A DNA stretch of 64,000 nucleotides from Ruminococcus sp. (GCA_017416065.1 JAFQDM010000016.1:1-64000), one strand, 5' to 3'; shown: positions 25,736 to 36,638, counted from the first letter of the stretch. The notes: generated by a model from the sequence alone, not told the origin. Made by a program: numbers and translations.

Positions 25736-26794
25736 ATGATAAACAGAATTCTTTCCAAAGATTCAGTCTGGGAAACAATCAAAAAATCAAAGCTCCCCTT
25801 GGTGCTTTACGGCACGGGTAACGGTGCAGATGCCGTCATTGATGAACTCAGCCGACTGGGAATCAGCCTTTCTGCCGTGGTGGCCTCTGAGGGCTTTGTG
25901 CGCAAGCGTGACTTCCGGGGATTTCGGGTCAGATCTTTATCCGAGGTTAAAGAGGAGCTTGGGGATTTTCTCCTGCTCATAGGCTTTGCAACTTGTATCC
26001 CTGAGGTTATGAGCAACATTAAGGAGCTGTGCACTCAGCATCAGACCCTTATGCCCGTTGTACCTGTTTTCGGCAACACTCTCTTTAACCGAAACTATGC
26101 AGAAGCAAACGCACAGGAGCTGGAGCACTGTCGCTCTCTGCTTTGTGACGAAGAGTCAAGAAGGGTCTTTGACGGTATGGTACAGTTTCAGTTTACGGGA
26201 GAGCTTGACGTACTGTTCTCCATTGAAAGCCAACGTGCAGATGCCCTCAAAGACATCCTACACCTTACGGACAAAGAGGATATGCTGGACCTGGGAGCAT
26301 ACAGAGGAGATACCATAGAGGAGCTTCTGACTCTTACGGGAGGATATGCCTCTGTCACAGCCTTGGAGCCTGACCGCAAATCCTTTGAAAAGCTCAAAGC
26401 ATATGCAGAGAACAAAGAAAACATCACCCTGTACCCCTATGCCGTGTACAGCGAAAACAAAGAGCTTACGTTTATGGGAGGCGGCGGCAGACAAAGCACC
26501 CTGAATAGCGAGGGAAAATACTCTGTATCTGCTGTGGCAATAGACCATCTGCTGAAGGGCAAGAAGATTACCTATGTAAAGGCAGACGTGGAGGGTGCAG
26601 AGGCAGAAGCACTCAAGGGAATGACAAAACTCCTGAGGGAACAACAGCCCAAGCTCAGCATATCCTGCTACCACAAAACCGAGGATCTGTGCACGCTGAT
26701 CCCGCTTTTGCACAGCATAAATCAAAGCTATAAGATCCACCTGCGGCATCATCCTTATATCCCCTGCTGGGATACAAATCTATATTGCATATAA
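25736..26794 (+). CDS. FkbM-family SAM-dependent methyltransferase
   Basis: This 352-residue product has an N-terminal Rossmann-like segment (LPLVLYGTGNGADAVIDEL) and a C-terminal FkbM methyltransferase domain with DLGAYRGDTIEELL (SAM-binding loop), TALEPDRKSFEKL and VKADVEGAEAEALKG. FkbM enzymes O-methylate sugars and other small molecules, often in surface glycan or secondary metabolite pathways. The acceptor is unknown. It follows the metallo-hydrolase in the same operon with a GAGGTGAT ribosome site, and the operon ends at a strong terminator just after the stop. Confidence 0.85.
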   Translation: MINRILSKDSVWETIKKSKLPLVLYGTGNGADAVIDELSRLGISLSAVVASEGFVRKRDFRGFRVRSLSEVKEELGDFLLLIGFATCIPEVMSNIKELCTQHQTLMPVVPVFGNTLFNRNYAEANAQELEHCRSLLCDEESRRVFDGMVQFQFTGELDVLFSIESQRADALKDILHLTDKEDMLDLGAYRGDTIEELLTLTGGYASVTALEPDRKSFEKLKAYAENKENITLYPYAVYSENKELTFMGGGGRQSTLNSEGKYSVSAVAIDHLLKGKKITYVKADVEGAEAEALKGMTKLLREQQPKLSISCYHKTEDLCTLIPLLHSINQSYKIHLRHHPYIPCWDTNLYCI

Positions 26795-26798
26795 AATC

Positions 26799-26835
26799 AA
26801 AAGCATCACAGATCAGGTTCTGCGATGCTTTTTCT
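26799..26835. terminator. Terminator between FkbM and thioredoxin genes
   Basis: The stem AAAAGCATC / GATGCTTTT is extended by CAGA / TCTG (26799-26832) with T tails on both strands. It serves the convergent genes on either side. Confidence 0.8.
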
Positions 26836-27140
26836 TACTTCGAGAGCATTTCATATATTTCTCTTTTGCCCAGAAGTCCTGCGGCACGGGCTTTCTCCCG
26901 ACCGTTCTCAAAGGCTACGGACGTAGGCACACTCCTGACGGAAAATTCCCTTGCAAGCTCAGGCTCAAGGTCTGTGTCCACTTTACAAAATCTCACATTC
27001 CTGTGCTCCTTTTCCGCAGCAGTAAGCACGGGCTCTATGCGCGTGCACACAGGGCACCTGTCTGATGTAAACACAACGAAGGCTCTGGCTCCGCTTTCTT
27101 TTACCTCCGTCTGAAAACTCTCAAAATCCAAAAGTATCAC
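26835..27140 (-). CDS. Thioredoxin-like protein
   Basis: This 101-residue single-domain thioredoxin fold has active site Cys29-Pro-Val-Cys32 (SDRCPVCTRIEP) and the cis-proline loop RSVPT, followed by VAFENGREKARAAG. Length is typical of cytoplasmic thioredoxins. The CPVC active site differs from the usual CGPC, which shifts redox potential in known variants. The start is taken as GTG at 27140 because AGAGAGGGG lies 6 bases upstream. A longer reading from 27224 would run through the transketolase terminator and is unlikely. Confidence 0.85.
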   Translation of the reverse strand: MILLDFESFQTEVKESGARAFVVFTSDRCPVCTRIEPVLTAAEKEHRNVRFCKVDTDLEPELAREFSVRSVPTSVAFENGREKARAAGLLGKREIYEMLSK

Positions 27141-27202
27141 AAGCTTCCCCTCTCTTTCAGTTCTATTCTTCCCCAAACTCAGGCGTATAATCACAAAAAG
27201 CG

Positions 27203-27238
27203 CAAAAAACTCCGACAGCAGCAAAACTGTCGGAGTTT
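27203..27238 (-). terminator. Terminator of the transketolase operon
   Basis: A 12-bp stem AAACTCCGACAG / CTGTCGGAGTTT with an 8-base loop (27207-27238), followed on the minus strand by a run of T. Confidence 0.85.
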
Positions 27239-27254
27239 AATTTATAGCTTATGA

Positions 27255-28202
27255 TTATTTCTTTGCAATTTCCTCGCGGATAACCTTTGCAATACCTGTT
27301 GCGGTCAGACCGAAAGCCTCCAGCAGCTCCCAAGCGGGACCTGAGTAGCCGTAGCGGTCGTACACACCAACCTTGCGCACAGGCACGGGGCACTCAGAGG
27401 TCACAACGTCGCAAACTGCATCGCCGAGTCCGCCGATAACGTTGTGCTCTTCAATAGTGATAAGTCTGCCTGTTTCCTTTGCGGCCTTGATGATGATGTC
27501 ACGGTCAATGGGCTTGATGGTGTGGATGTTGATAAGACGAACACTGTGTCCCTCTTTCTCCAGCTCCTCTACAGCCTTTTTTGCCTCGTTCACAACAAGA
27601 CCTGTTGCAATAACCGTGATGTCATTACCCTCGTGGAGAGTAATTCCCTTACCAAGCTCAAACTTGTAGGTGTCGGGATCGTTGAAGCTGTCAATAGCAA
27701 GTCTGCCCAGACGGATATAAACGGGACCCTCGAGCTCAATAGCGGCCTTTGTAGCGGCCATCATCTCGTAATGGTCAGCAGGGCAGAGAACAGTCATACC
27801 GGGGATAGTACGCATCAGAGCCACGTCCTCAAGGCACTGGTGGGTTGCACCGTCTTCGCCTGTGGAGATGCCTGCATGTGAGCCTGCGATCTTAACGTTC
27901 AGGTGAGGATAGCCAACGGAGTTACGAATCTGCTCGTAAGCTCTGCCTGTTGCAAACATAGCAAAGGATGCTGCAACGGGGATCTTGCCGCAGGAAGCAA
28001 GACCTGCGGAAATGCTCATCATATTACCTTCTGCAATACCGCAGTCAAAGAATCTTTCGGGAAATGCCTTCTTGAAGATAGAGGTCTTGGTTGCGCCTGC
28101 AAGGTCAGCATCAAGAACAACTATTTTATCATTCTCTTTAGCAAGCTCGCAAAGAGCCTCGCCGAAGCTCTCTCTTGTAGCCTTTGTTACTGTATTTGCC
28201 AT
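27255..28202 (-). CDS. Transketolase, C-terminal subunit
   Basis: This 315-residue product carries the pyrimidine-binding (MDNVLDADLAGATK-like) and C-terminal transketolase domains: FFDCGIAEGNMMSISAGLA, SHAGISTGEDGATHQ, DRYGYSGPAWELL. With the N-terminal subunit encoded just upstream it forms the split transketolase common in Clostridia, which transfers two-carbon units in the pentose phosphate pathway in the cytoplasm. Its ATG overlaps the stop codon of the upstream gene (TGATG), so the two subunits are translationally coupled. The ribosome site GGAGGGTGAG lies inside the upstream gene. A terminator follows the stop. Confidence 0.93.
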   Translation of the reverse strand: MANTVTKATRESFGEALCELAKENDKIVVLDADLAGATKTSIFKKAFPERFFDCGIAEGNMMSISAGLASCGKIPVAASFAMFATGRAYEQIRNSVGYPHLNVKIAGSHAGISTGEDGATHQCLEDVALMRTIPGMTVLCPADHYEMMAATKAAIELEGPVYIRLGRLAIDSFNDPDTYKFELGKGITLHEGNDITVIATGLVVNEAKKAVEELEKEGHSVRLINIHTIKPIDRDIIIKAAKETGRLITIEEHNVIGGLGDAVCDVVTSECPVPVRKVGVYDRYGYSGPAWELLEAFGLTATGIAKVIREEIAKK

Positions 28203-29050
28203 CAGCACTCACCCTCCAATTCTGCAATCTGAGCCTCAAGCTCCTGGGTTGCTTTTTCGTATTCTTCCTTGTTAGGTCCTTTGCCGTGCCAGTCAACCTG
28301 GTCTTCCATAAAGGAAACGCCCTTGCCCTTAACTGTCTTTGCAAGGATGGCTGTGGGCTTGCCCTTAACTGTCTTTGCATTCTCAAGGGCTGCCTCGATC
28401 TCGTCAAAGCAATGACCGTTTATCTTGATAACATTAAAGCCGAAGCTCTCGAACTTCTTGTCCAAAGGCTCTATACCGCAAACCTCGCAGACGGGTCCGT
28501 CGATCTGCAGGCCGTTCTGGTCAACGATAACAACCAGGTTATCCAGCTTGTTGTGAGCAGCAAACATAGCTGCCTCCCAAACCTGACCCTCTTCGCACTC
28601 ACCGTCGCCAAGCACTGTGTAAACACGGTAGTCCTTGTTGTCAAACTTGCCTGCAAGAGCCATTCCGCAAGCAGCAGAAACGCCCTGACCCAGAGAGCCT
28701 GTGCTCATATCTATACCGGGAGTACCCTTCATATCGGGGTGACCCTGAAGCATTGCGCCTACGTGGCGAAGCTTTGTAAGCTCTTCCCACTCAAAGAAGC
28801 CCTTAAGTGCAAGTATTGCATAAAGGCTGGGGCAGCAATGTCCCTTGGATAATACAAAGCGGTCCCTGTCTGCCTTTTTGGGGTCAGAAGGATCCACATT
28901 CATTTCTTTAAAATAGAGGTAGGTCATAATATCAGCTGCGGAAAGTGAGCCGCCGGGATGACCTGATTTGGCATTGAATGTGCCGATGATTGCGCCCAGT
29001 CTTGCTTTAGCGGCAAGGACCTTGAGCTGACGCTTTTCAGTAGTTTGCAT
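28202..29050 (-). CDS. Transketolase, N-terminal subunit
   Basis: This 282-residue product is the thiamine-diphosphate-binding half of a split transketolase: SGHPGGSLSAADIMTYLY, SKGHCCPSLYA, TGSLGQGVSAACGMA, and the cofactor motif GDGECEEGQVWEA ... DQNGLQIDG. The start at 29050 is set by an AGGAGG site. A longer reading to 29092 lacks one. A weak promoter-like pair (TTGTCA, 17 bases, TTTAAA) lies ~90 bases upstream. Confidence 0.93.
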   Translation of the reverse strand: MQTTEKRQLKVLAAKARLGAIIGTFNAKSGHPGGSLSAADIMTYLYFKEMNVDPSDPKKADRDRFVLSKGHCCPSLYAILALKGFFEWEELTKLRHVGAMLQGHPDMKGTPGIDMSTGSLGQGVSAACGMALAGKFDNKDYRVYTVLGDGECEEGQVWEAAMFAAHNKLDNLVVIVDQNGLQIDGPVCEVCGIEPLDKKFESFGFNVIKINGHCFDEIEAALENAKTVKGKPTAILAKTVKGKGVSFMEDQVDWHGKGPNKEEYEKATQELEAQIAELEGEC

Positions 29051-29246
29051 AGTAATTCCTCCTATCGAACAATTTAATAGTAGTATTAGCATTTATATAT
29101 TACCACAACTTTAAAATGCTATATTTACTTTTTGACAAAAAGAAGTGATTTTTTCTTTTTTGTAAATATACTACAAAAAGAGATAGTTTTATTATTCCCT
29201 AATTCAACCCCCTGTATAAATCTTTAAGTGCACACAACAATAATCC

Positions 29247-29275
29247 TTGCAATATAAAAGGATATGAAATATAAT
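29247..29275 (+). promoter_or_regulatory. Predicted promoter of the coaX gene, very close to the start codon
   Basis: -35 TTGCAA (29247-29252), 17-base spacer, -10 TATAAT (29270-29275). The expected transcription start near 29282 leaves only about 10 bases before the ATG at 29292. Confidence 0.7.
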
Positions 29276-29291
29276 AAACACGGTGATGATT

Positions 29292-30056
29292 ATGTTGCTT
29301 GTAATAGATATCGGCAATACAAACATAAAATTCGGACTCTTTGAGGGCGAAAAGCTTACAATGCTGGCAAGGGTCTCCACAGATAAAAGAAAAACTGCAG
29401 ACGAATTTGCAGGGGAGTTCTACTCTGTGCTGGGAGTTTACGGCTTTGACAAAAGCTCCATTGACGGCTGCATAATCTCAAGCGTTGTACCCGGAGTTCT
29501 GCGCACGGTGCGTCAGGCAATAGTCACGACCCTGGGGCTTGAGCCCTTGGTGGTGGGACCCGGCATCAAAACAGGGCTCAACATCAAGATAGACAATCCC
29601 TCCTCCACGGGAGCAGACCTGGTCACCGGCTGTGTTGCGGCTTTGAATCTTTACGGTGCACCCTCAATTGTGATCAGTATGGGCACAGCCACCACCATTA
29701 TAGTCATTGACGAGGCTGGCGCCATGATAGGCGGTGCGATCTCCCCGGGTGTGGCAATCTCTATGAGTGCCCTTTCCGAAAAAACAGCACTTCTGCCTTC
29801 TGTTGCAATGGAAGCGCCCAAGAAGGTCATCGGCAAGAATACAGATGAATGCATTCGCTCAGGCGTTGTAATCGGCAATGCCTGTATGATAGACGGTATG
29901 ATAGACCGCATCAATGCTGAAATGGGCACAGAATGCAAGGTGGTTGCCACAGGCGGACTTGCACAGGATATTGTTCCCAATTGCCGCCACAAGATAGAAG
30001 TCAGAGATGACCTGATGCTTCAGGGACTGCGCATTATCTACAACAAAAACAAATAA
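29292..30056 (+). CDS. coaX: Type III pantothenate kinase
   Basis: This 254-residue product starts MLLVIDIGNTNIKFGLFEG, the family's phosphate-binding opening. It also shows VGPGIKTGLNIKIDNPSSTGADLVTG and SMGTATTIIVID, all diagnostic of CoaX. It phosphorylates pantothenate in the first step of coenzyme A synthesis, in the cytoplasm. The ATG at 29292 fits the family start. A GTG at 29283 and an ATG at 29286 are alternatives. The next gene encodes an ECF transporter S component, so vitamin uptake and activation may be coupled. Confidence 0.93.
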   Translation: MLLVIDIGNTNIKFGLFEGEKLTMLARVSTDKRKTADEFAGEFYSVLGVYGFDKSSIDGCIISSVVPGVLRTVRQAIVTTLGLEPLVVGPGIKTGLNIKIDNPSSTGADLVTGCVAALNLYGAPSIVISMGTATTIIVIDEAGAMIGGAISPGVAISMSALSEKTALLPSVAMEAPKKVIGKNTDECIRSGVVIGNACMIDGMIDRINAEMGTECKVVATGGLAQDIVPNCRHKIEVRDDLMLQGLRIIYNKNK

Positions 30057-30077
30057 TATTCACCAAATCTCAAACGG

Positions 30078-30172
30078 GATAATTCCCCATATTACTGTGT
30101 TATTAACGGAGCTTATCCGTTAAAATAAATATTGCGTCTCACCTTTCAAGGGAGACAGCAGGAGGTATTTTA
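30078..30172 (+). promoter_or_regulatory. Structured leader upstream of the ECF transporter gene
   Basis: The 118-base gap between coaX and the transporter gene holds a weak GGGA/TCCC hairpin near 30078, an 8-bp stem TTAACGGA / TCCGTTAA (30103-30123), and a hairpin GTCTC-A-CCTT / AAGG-GAGAC with one bulged A just before the AGGAGG site. None has a T run, so these are not ordinary terminators. A cis-regulatory RNA is possible, but I match no known class with confidence. Confidence 0.35.
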
Positions 30173-30174
30173 TT

Positions 30175-30795
30175 ATGTCACAGAAAAAGAAATCAACCAT
30201 CAACCCGTTGGTAATCGAATTGACAATGACCGCTATTTTTGCGACGTTGATTATTCTGATGACCTTCACACCCATCGGCTACATTCCCATAGGACCTGTC
30301 AAGATGACACTCATTACCCTGCCCGTTGCAGTAGGCAGCATTGTTCTGGGCAGTAGAAGCGGACTTATCCTTGGCACGCTCTTCGGACTTACAAGCTTCT
30401 ACACCTGCTTTGGCATGGATGCTTTGGGTAACGCTCTGCTCGGAATCAACCCCTTCCTCACCTTTGTAATGTGTGTTGTTCCCAGAGTTCTGTGTGGTTT
30501 TCTGCCTGCACTTATCTACAAAGGTGTGAGCAAAAACGGCACAAAAAGAACCCTTTTTGCCATTCCCCTGGCAGGAGCTTCCGTTGCAATCATCAATACC
30601 GTACTGTTTCTGGGCTCTATGTGGTTGTTTTTCGGCAGCAGTCTCAGTTCTCTTGTTGGCGTTGCCATTGATAATATTTTTATGCTCTTTGCACTTTTTG
30701 CAGGCACAAACGGACTCATAGAGATTGCAGTCAATATTGTGGTTGGCACCGCTATCTGCAAGCCTCTTATCGAAATCAAGAAACGACTTATATAA
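30175..30795 (+). CDS. ECF transporter S component (vitamin uptake)
   Basis: This 206-residue integral membrane protein has about six helices. The first is TMTAIFATLIILMTFTPIGYIPIGPVKMT with the TPIG/IPIG pattern of substrate-binding S components of ECF transporters. The S component captures the vitamin and depends on a shared energising module, not encoded here. Neighbours are coaX (pantothenate kinase) upstream and birA downstream, so pantothenate is the first guess and biotin the second. The stop codon overlaps the birA start (TAATG). Confidence 0.85.
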   Translation: MSQKKKSTINPLVIELTMTAIFATLIILMTFTPIGYIPIGPVKMTLITLPVAVGSIVLGSRSGLILGTLFGLTSFYTCFGMDALGNALLGINPFLTFVMCVVPRVLCGFLPALIYKGVSKNGTKRTLFAIPLAGASVAIINTVLFLGSMWLFFGSSLSSLVGVAIDNIFMLFALFAGTNGLIEIAVNIVVGTAICKPLIEIKKRLI

Positions 30796-31499
30796 TGACT
30801 TTTAACGTAATCAAGCTAAAAGAAACAGAATCAACCAATACATACGCAAAGGCTCTCCTGAGGAAAGGGGAGCCTTTAATGCCATACACGCTTATATACA
30901 CCTCCCGTCAGACAGCAGGCAGAGGGCGCCTTGGCAGAAGCTGGGAGAGCGAAGAAGGCAGTACCCTGTGCATGAGCCTTGTTGCGCCTTACCCGTATGC
31001 TCCCGCAGTTACCCTGCTGAGTGCTTTGGGAGTTCACCGTGCCCTTTGCGCTTTGGGAGTAAAAAACACAAAGATAAAATGGCCCAACGATCTGATATTC
31101 GGGAATAAAAAGCTCTGCGGAATTCTTACAGAAAGTACGGATAAATATGCCGTGATCGGCATAGGAATTAATCTGAACACAGAGGATTTCCCCTTGGAGA
31201 TCGCTCATAAAGCAACATCTCTTAAAATGATCACGGGTAAGGTCTTTGACCCCTTTGAAGCCGCAAAGCTCATCACCCAAAAGCTCGTAGAGATACTCGA
31301 AGAAACAAAAGGAAGCCTGACGCCTGCCATTCACCGTGAGTACACCGCCTTGTGCGAAAACATAGGCAGAGAGGTAAGCTTCAGAGGCAAAAGCGGTGTT
31401 GCCGTCGCCATAGACAAAGACGGCTCCCTTTTGGTGCAAACAGCAGAAGGCACAGAAAAAATCTCCTCCGGAGAGGTTTTTGTCTGCGGAATTTACTGA
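30795..31499 (+). CDS. birA: Biotin-[acetyl-CoA-carboxylase] ligase, monofunctional
   Basis: This 234-residue product shows the ligase signature GRGRLGRSW (binds biotinyl-AMP), KWPNDLIFGNKKLCGIL and VIGIGINLN, with a small C-terminal beta domain. It attaches biotin to carboxylase carrier proteins. It has no N-terminal winged helix, so unlike bifunctional BirA it should not repress biotin genes. Its start overlaps the stop of the ECF gene by one base, indicating coupling. Confidence 0.92.
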   Translation: MTFNVIKLKETESTNTYAKALLRKGEPLMPYTLIYTSRQTAGRGRLGRSWESEEGSTLCMSLVAPYPYAPAVTLLSALGVHRALCALGVKNTKIKWPNDLIFGNKKLCGILTESTDKYAVIGIGINLNTEDFPLEIAHKATSLKMITGKVFDPFEAAKLITQKLVEILEETKGSLTPAIHREYTALCENIGREVSFRGKSGVAVAIDKDGSLLVQTAEGTEKISSGEVFVCGIY

Positions 31500-31537
31500 G
31501 AAATCAAATCATAGAATTTATATATCGGAGGTTTTAT

Positions 31538-32038
31538 ATGTTCAAAGAAATAAACATCAAGGATCTGAGCCTGAATCCCTTTACAAAAATCGGCAAGGAA
31601 TGGATGCTCATTACAGCAGGAAATGAGGAGAAATTCAACACCATGACCGCTTCCTGGGGAGGTCTGGGCGTACTGTGGAACAAAAACGTTGCCTTTACCT
31701 TTATCCGCCCCTGCCGCTACACCTTTGAATTCACCCAGAGGGAAGAGTATTTTTCCCTTTGCTTTTTCCCTGAAGAACAAAGAAGCGCCCTCACCCTCTG
31801 CGGCACAAAATCCGGCAGGGAGTGCAACAAAGTAAAGGAAGCAGGCCTGACCCCCTCCTTTATTGACGGTGTGCCCTGTTTTGAGGAGGCATCGTTGGTT
31901 ATAATATGCCGCAAGGTCTATACTCAGGAAATGCAGGCGCCCTGCGCTCTGAGCGATGACATCAAAACTCACTACGGCGAAAACGAGCCCTACCACACCA
32001 TGTATGTGGGTGAAATCGTAAAAGTATTTACCAAATAA
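31538..32038 (+). CDS. Flavin reductase-like / flavoredoxin family protein
   Basis: This 166-residue product resembles FMN-binding flavin reductase-like proteins: a TMTASWGGLGVLW segment near residue 36, followed by VAFTFIRPCRYTFEF, typical of the split-barrel flavin fold. The likely role is cytoplasmic flavin-dependent electron transfer. Partner and substrate are unknown. The start at 31538 is set by TCGGAGG 7 bases upstream. A longer upstream reading in the same frame overlaps birA and is rejected. It probably shares the coaX-ECF-birA transcript. Confidence 0.85.
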   Translation: MFKEINIKDLSLNPFTKIGKEWMLITAGNEEKFNTMTASWGGLGVLWNKNVAFTFIRPCRYTFEFTQREEYFSLCFFPEEQRSALTLCGTKSGRECNKVKEAGLTPSFIDGVPCFEEASLVIICRKVYTQEMQAPCALSDDIKTHYGENEPYHTMYVGEIVKVFTK

Positions 32039-32052
32039 ATCAGATGAATGCA

Positions 32053-32102
32053 AAAAACTCCCTGTGACTGAGCACACACTCGGTCGCAGGGAGTAATTTT
32101 TA
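32053..32102. terminator. Bidirectional terminator between flavin reductase and HdeD-like genes
   Basis: The stem ACTCCCTG ... CAGGGAGT is extended by GAC/GTC (32057-32094), with T-rich tails on both strands. It separates convergent genes. Confidence 0.85.
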
Positions 32103-32109
32103 TTCCGTA

Positions 32110-32661
32110 TTATTTTCTGGAGCCGTTTCTGAGCAGAAGCCTTGAGATCACAAGAAGTGCCGCAATAATCAAGCGGAAGCTTGTGCTGTAAACCTGCAAA
32201 AAGCCGCCTGACGACATCTGCAACAGCTCAGCCGCAGGTTTTAAATAGAGGGCAAGACCTCCGAGTATCGCAAGAAATCCCGTAAGCTTCACAACAAACA
32301 GAGCAAGGGTGAGCCTGCCTGACGTGCGGGCGATCTGAGAAATTCCCAGGAACATAAGCCACAGTCCCATAATGTAGGTAAGATCTACGGTAAATAACGC
32401 GTAGTCCACATACCAGAAAATATAGGCAAGACCACAAAGAAATGAGATCACTCCGTCAAACATAAGCCAGCCGCTGCCCGAGCTTTTAAGCCCTGAGCTC
32501 AGCGCCGCAAGCATACTCACTACGCCGAATATTATGAGAGCGATTCCGCACACGGTGCTCGCACCCATAACGTTTGCAAGGTCTGACACAGCACCCCAAA
32601 GTGCCGCTATCATCAGAAATATTGCAGAAACTATCCAAAATGCATTCAAGGTTTTCTTCAT
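32110..32661 (-). CDS. HdeD/DUF308-like membrane protein
   Basis: This 183-residue product has about six predicted membrane helices arranged as paired repeats (AFWIVSAIFLMIAALWG, GIALIIFGVVSMLAAL, MGLWLMFLGISQIAR), as in HdeD/DUF308 proteins. The molecular function of this family in Firmicutes is not established. The ATG at 32661 is preferred over a GTG at 32670, since AAGGTGA sits at the right distance for it. It is the last gene of the run gltX-glnS-SDR-HdeD and ends at a terminator. Confidence 0.75.
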   Translation of the reverse strand: MKKTLNAFWIVSAIFLMIAALWGAVSDLANVMGASTVCGIALIIFGVVSMLAALSSGLKSSGSGWLMFDGVISFLCGLAYIFWYVDYALFTVDLTYIMGLWLMFLGISQIARTSGRLTLALFVVKLTGFLAILGGLALYLKPAAELLQMSSGGFLQVYSTSFRLIIAALLVISRLLLRNGSRK

Positions 32662-32679
32662 ATCGTTCACCTTATGTTC

Positions 32680-33414
32680 TTAAATCACAAAGCCGCCGTT
32701 TACTCCCAGCACCTGACCCGTAACAAATCCTGCTGAGTCTGAGCAAAGAAAAGCCACTGCGTCAGCAATATCCTTGGGAGTACCCAATCTGCCAATGGGA
32801 GTTTCTTCTATGAGAGAGGAAATTGTTTCATCCTCCACCCACGAGAGCATATCCGTTTTGATAACTCCTGGGCAAATGCAGTTGACTCTGACGTTTGAGG
32901 GTGCAAGCTCCTTGGCGAGAGCCTTGGTAAGCCCGATGACTCCTGCCTTAGAGGCGCTGTAGTGCACCTCGCAGGAGGCACCCACCTGCCCCCACATAGA
33001 GCTTATGTTCACAATGCTTCCGCTTTTGGCATTTATCATATACCTTGCGGCTGCACGACTGCAATTGAACACTCCCGTCAGGTTTGTGCCAATCATCTCC
33101 TGCCACTCTTCGTCCGTAATATCCGTAAAAAGCTTGAACTGAGATATGCCTGCGTTGTTCACAAGCACGTCTACCCTGCCAAAGTTCTTGTAAGCTATGT
33201 CGATCAAAGCGTCTGCCTGTGAAGATACAGACACGTCCGCCCTCATGGCAATAGCCGCCACGCCATAGCCTTCAATAAGCACCTTTGCAAGGTTTTCTGC
33301 TTTTTCTTTATTTTCTTTGTAGCCTAAAATAACATTGTAGCCGTTCTTTGCCATAGCTACGGCGCAAGCCGCACCAATTCCGCGGGAAGCACCTGTTACA
33401 ACTGCAGTTTTCAT
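32680..33414 (-). CDS. Short-chain dehydrogenase/reductase, FabG-like
   Basis: This 244-residue classical SDR has the NAD(P) motif TGASRGIG (near residue 8), the structural motif NNAG, catalytic Ser in NISSMWG, and the Tyr-x-x-x-Lys pair in HYSASKAG. The C-terminal GQVLGVNGGFVI closely fits 3-oxoacyl-ACP reductase. FabG function is likely, but no other fatty-acid gene is nearby, so another substrate cannot be excluded. The start follows GCAGGAGG. It lies 42 bases downstream of glnS with no terminator between. Confidence 0.85.
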   Translation of the reverse strand: MKTAVVTGASRGIGAACAVAMAKNGYNVILGYKENKEKAENLAKVLIEGYGVAAIAMRADVSVSSQADALIDIAYKNFGRVDVLVNNAGISQFKLFTDITDEEWQEMIGTNLTGVFNCSRAAARYMINAKSGSIVNISSMWGQVGASCEVHYSASKAGVIGLTKALAKELAPSNVRVNCICPGVIKTDMLSWVEDETISSLIEETPIGRLGTPKDIADAVAFLCSDSAGFVTGQVLGVNGGFVI

Positions 33415-33456
33415 CTAAAAACCTCCTGCCGTGCAGATCAGAAAATATGCACGAGC

Positions 33457-35151
<1,695 letters not shown>

Positions 35152-35189
35152 ATTATATATCACCTTTCTCAAGTAGAATACGCTTTTTA

Positions 35190-36638
35190 TCAAGCTTCAA
35201 ATTTTGCAAGTCCGGCTTCCATTCTTCTGAGGGATTCTTCCTTGCCTAAAATATCCAATATCTCAACTGCTCCGCCGGGAGTAACGGTCTTGCCGGCTAC
35301 TGCAATTCTTGCAGGCCACATAACCGTTCCGTTCTTAAGCTCCATTTCCTCTGCCATGGAGATAAGCAGCTCCTTGATTGCATCGCAGTTCCAGCTTTCA
35401 AGAGCAGAAAGCCTGTCATACACCGCCTTTAAGAGCACGGGTGCGTTCTCAAGGTTTGTCTTGCTCTTTTTGTTCACAAAGAGCTCCTTGTCATACTGAG
35501 GAAGCTCTCTCAGGAAATCTATCATAGGGGGAATTTCTGTGAGCTTTACCGTTCTTTGCTGCAAAATTGCGGTGAGCTTCATTGCATCATAGGGCTCATC
35601 ACCGAACACTTCCTTAAAATAAGGATCCGCAACCTCTGCAAACTCCTCTGCACTCATACCTCTCAGGTATTCGCCGTTGAGCCAGGAGAGCTTGTCGTAG
35701 TCAAATACAGAGGGAGATTTTGAGATCTCATCCACGTGGAAGTTCTCGCAAAGCTCCTGCAGAGAGAATATCTCCTGATTTGACTTGGGACACCAGCCCA
35801 GAAGCGCAATGTAGTTGATTATTGCCTCAGGCAGATAACCGTCCTGCACCAGATCTTCAAAGCCCGTTGAGCCGTGGCGCTTGGAAAGCTTAGAAACGGA
35901 GCCGTCCTCATTCTTGCCCATAATAAGGGGCAGATGCACGTAGGTGGGAATCTCCCAGCCAAATGCTTCGTAGAGGAGGTTATATTTAGGTGTGGAGCTT
36001 AAGTACTCGCAACCTCTCACAACGTGGGTGATGCCCATGGTGTGGTCGTCAATAACGTTTGCAAAGTTGTACGTGGGATATCCGTCAGACTTAATGAGGA
36101 TCTGGTCTGTGAGCTCAGAATTCTCCACCGTGATCTCCCCGAATACTGCATCAGAGAATGTGGTTGAGCCTTCAGTGGGCATCTTCTGACGGATAACGTA
36201 GGGCACGCCCTCCCCCAGGAGTCTGTCTATCTCCTCCTGAGGGAGGTCTCTGCAGTGTCCGTCGTAGCCTCCGCCTACATTTTCCTCAGAAAGCTTCTCA
36301 AGTCTTTCCTTGGTGCAGAAGCAACGGTATGCCTTTCCTTCCTTTATGAGCTGCTCAGCATAGGGCAGATACATATCACGTCTCTCAGATTGCACATAGG
36401 GACCATACTCGCCGCCTACGTCGGGACCTTCATCGTGAGAAAGCCCTGCAACCTTAAGGGTATTGTAGATCACATCCACAGCACCCTCTACAAGTCGCTC
36501 GCGGTCTGTATCCTCAATGCGGAGAATAAACCTGCCCTGTTGGCTCTTGGCAATAAGGTACTCATAGAGAGCAGTTCTTAAATTTCCCACATGCATAAAG
36601 CCTGTGGGGCTGGGAGCGTAACGTGTACGTACTGTCAT
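35190..36638 (-). CDS. gltX: Glutamyl-tRNA synthetase
   Basis: This 482-residue class I synthetase has the opening [20 protein letters not shown] (HIGH equivalent HVGN), IEDTDRER, and the KMSKS equivalent KLSKRHGS. It charges tRNA-Glu in the cytoplasm. The ATG at 36638, before TVRTRYAPS, fits the family start and follows AAAGGACGG. A TTG at 36668 is rejected. It is the first gene of the run gltX-glnS-SDR-HdeD. Confidence 0.95.
   Translation of the reverse strand: MTVRTRYAPSPTGFMHVGNLRTALYEYLIAKSQQGRFILRIEDTDRERLVEGAVDVIYNTLKVAGLSHDEGPDVGGEYGPYVQSERRDMYLPYAEQLIKEGKAYRCFCTKERLEKLSEENVGGGYDGHCRDLPQEEIDRLLGEGVPYVIRQKMPTEGSTTFSDAVFGEITVENSELTDQILIKSDGYPTYNFANVIDDHTMGITHVVRGCEYLSSTPKYNLLYEAFGWEIPTYVHLPLIMGKNEDGSVSKLSKRHGSTGFEDLVQDGYLPEAIINYIALLGWCPKSNQEIFSLQELCENFHVDEISKSPSVFDYDKLSWLNGEYLRGMSAEEFAEVADPYFKEVFGDEPYDAMKLTAILQQRTVKLTEIPPMIDFLRELPQYDKELFVNKKSKTNLENAPVLLKAVYDRLSALESWNCDAIKELLISMAEEMELKNGTVMWPARIAVAGKTVTPGGAVEILDILGKEESLRRMEAGLAKFEA

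Noticed and set aside
31352..31537. N-terminal extension of the flavin reductase reading frame into birA
   Set aside because: This part is out of frame with birA, very Arg-rich and a shadow; a clear ribosome site marks the start at 31538.
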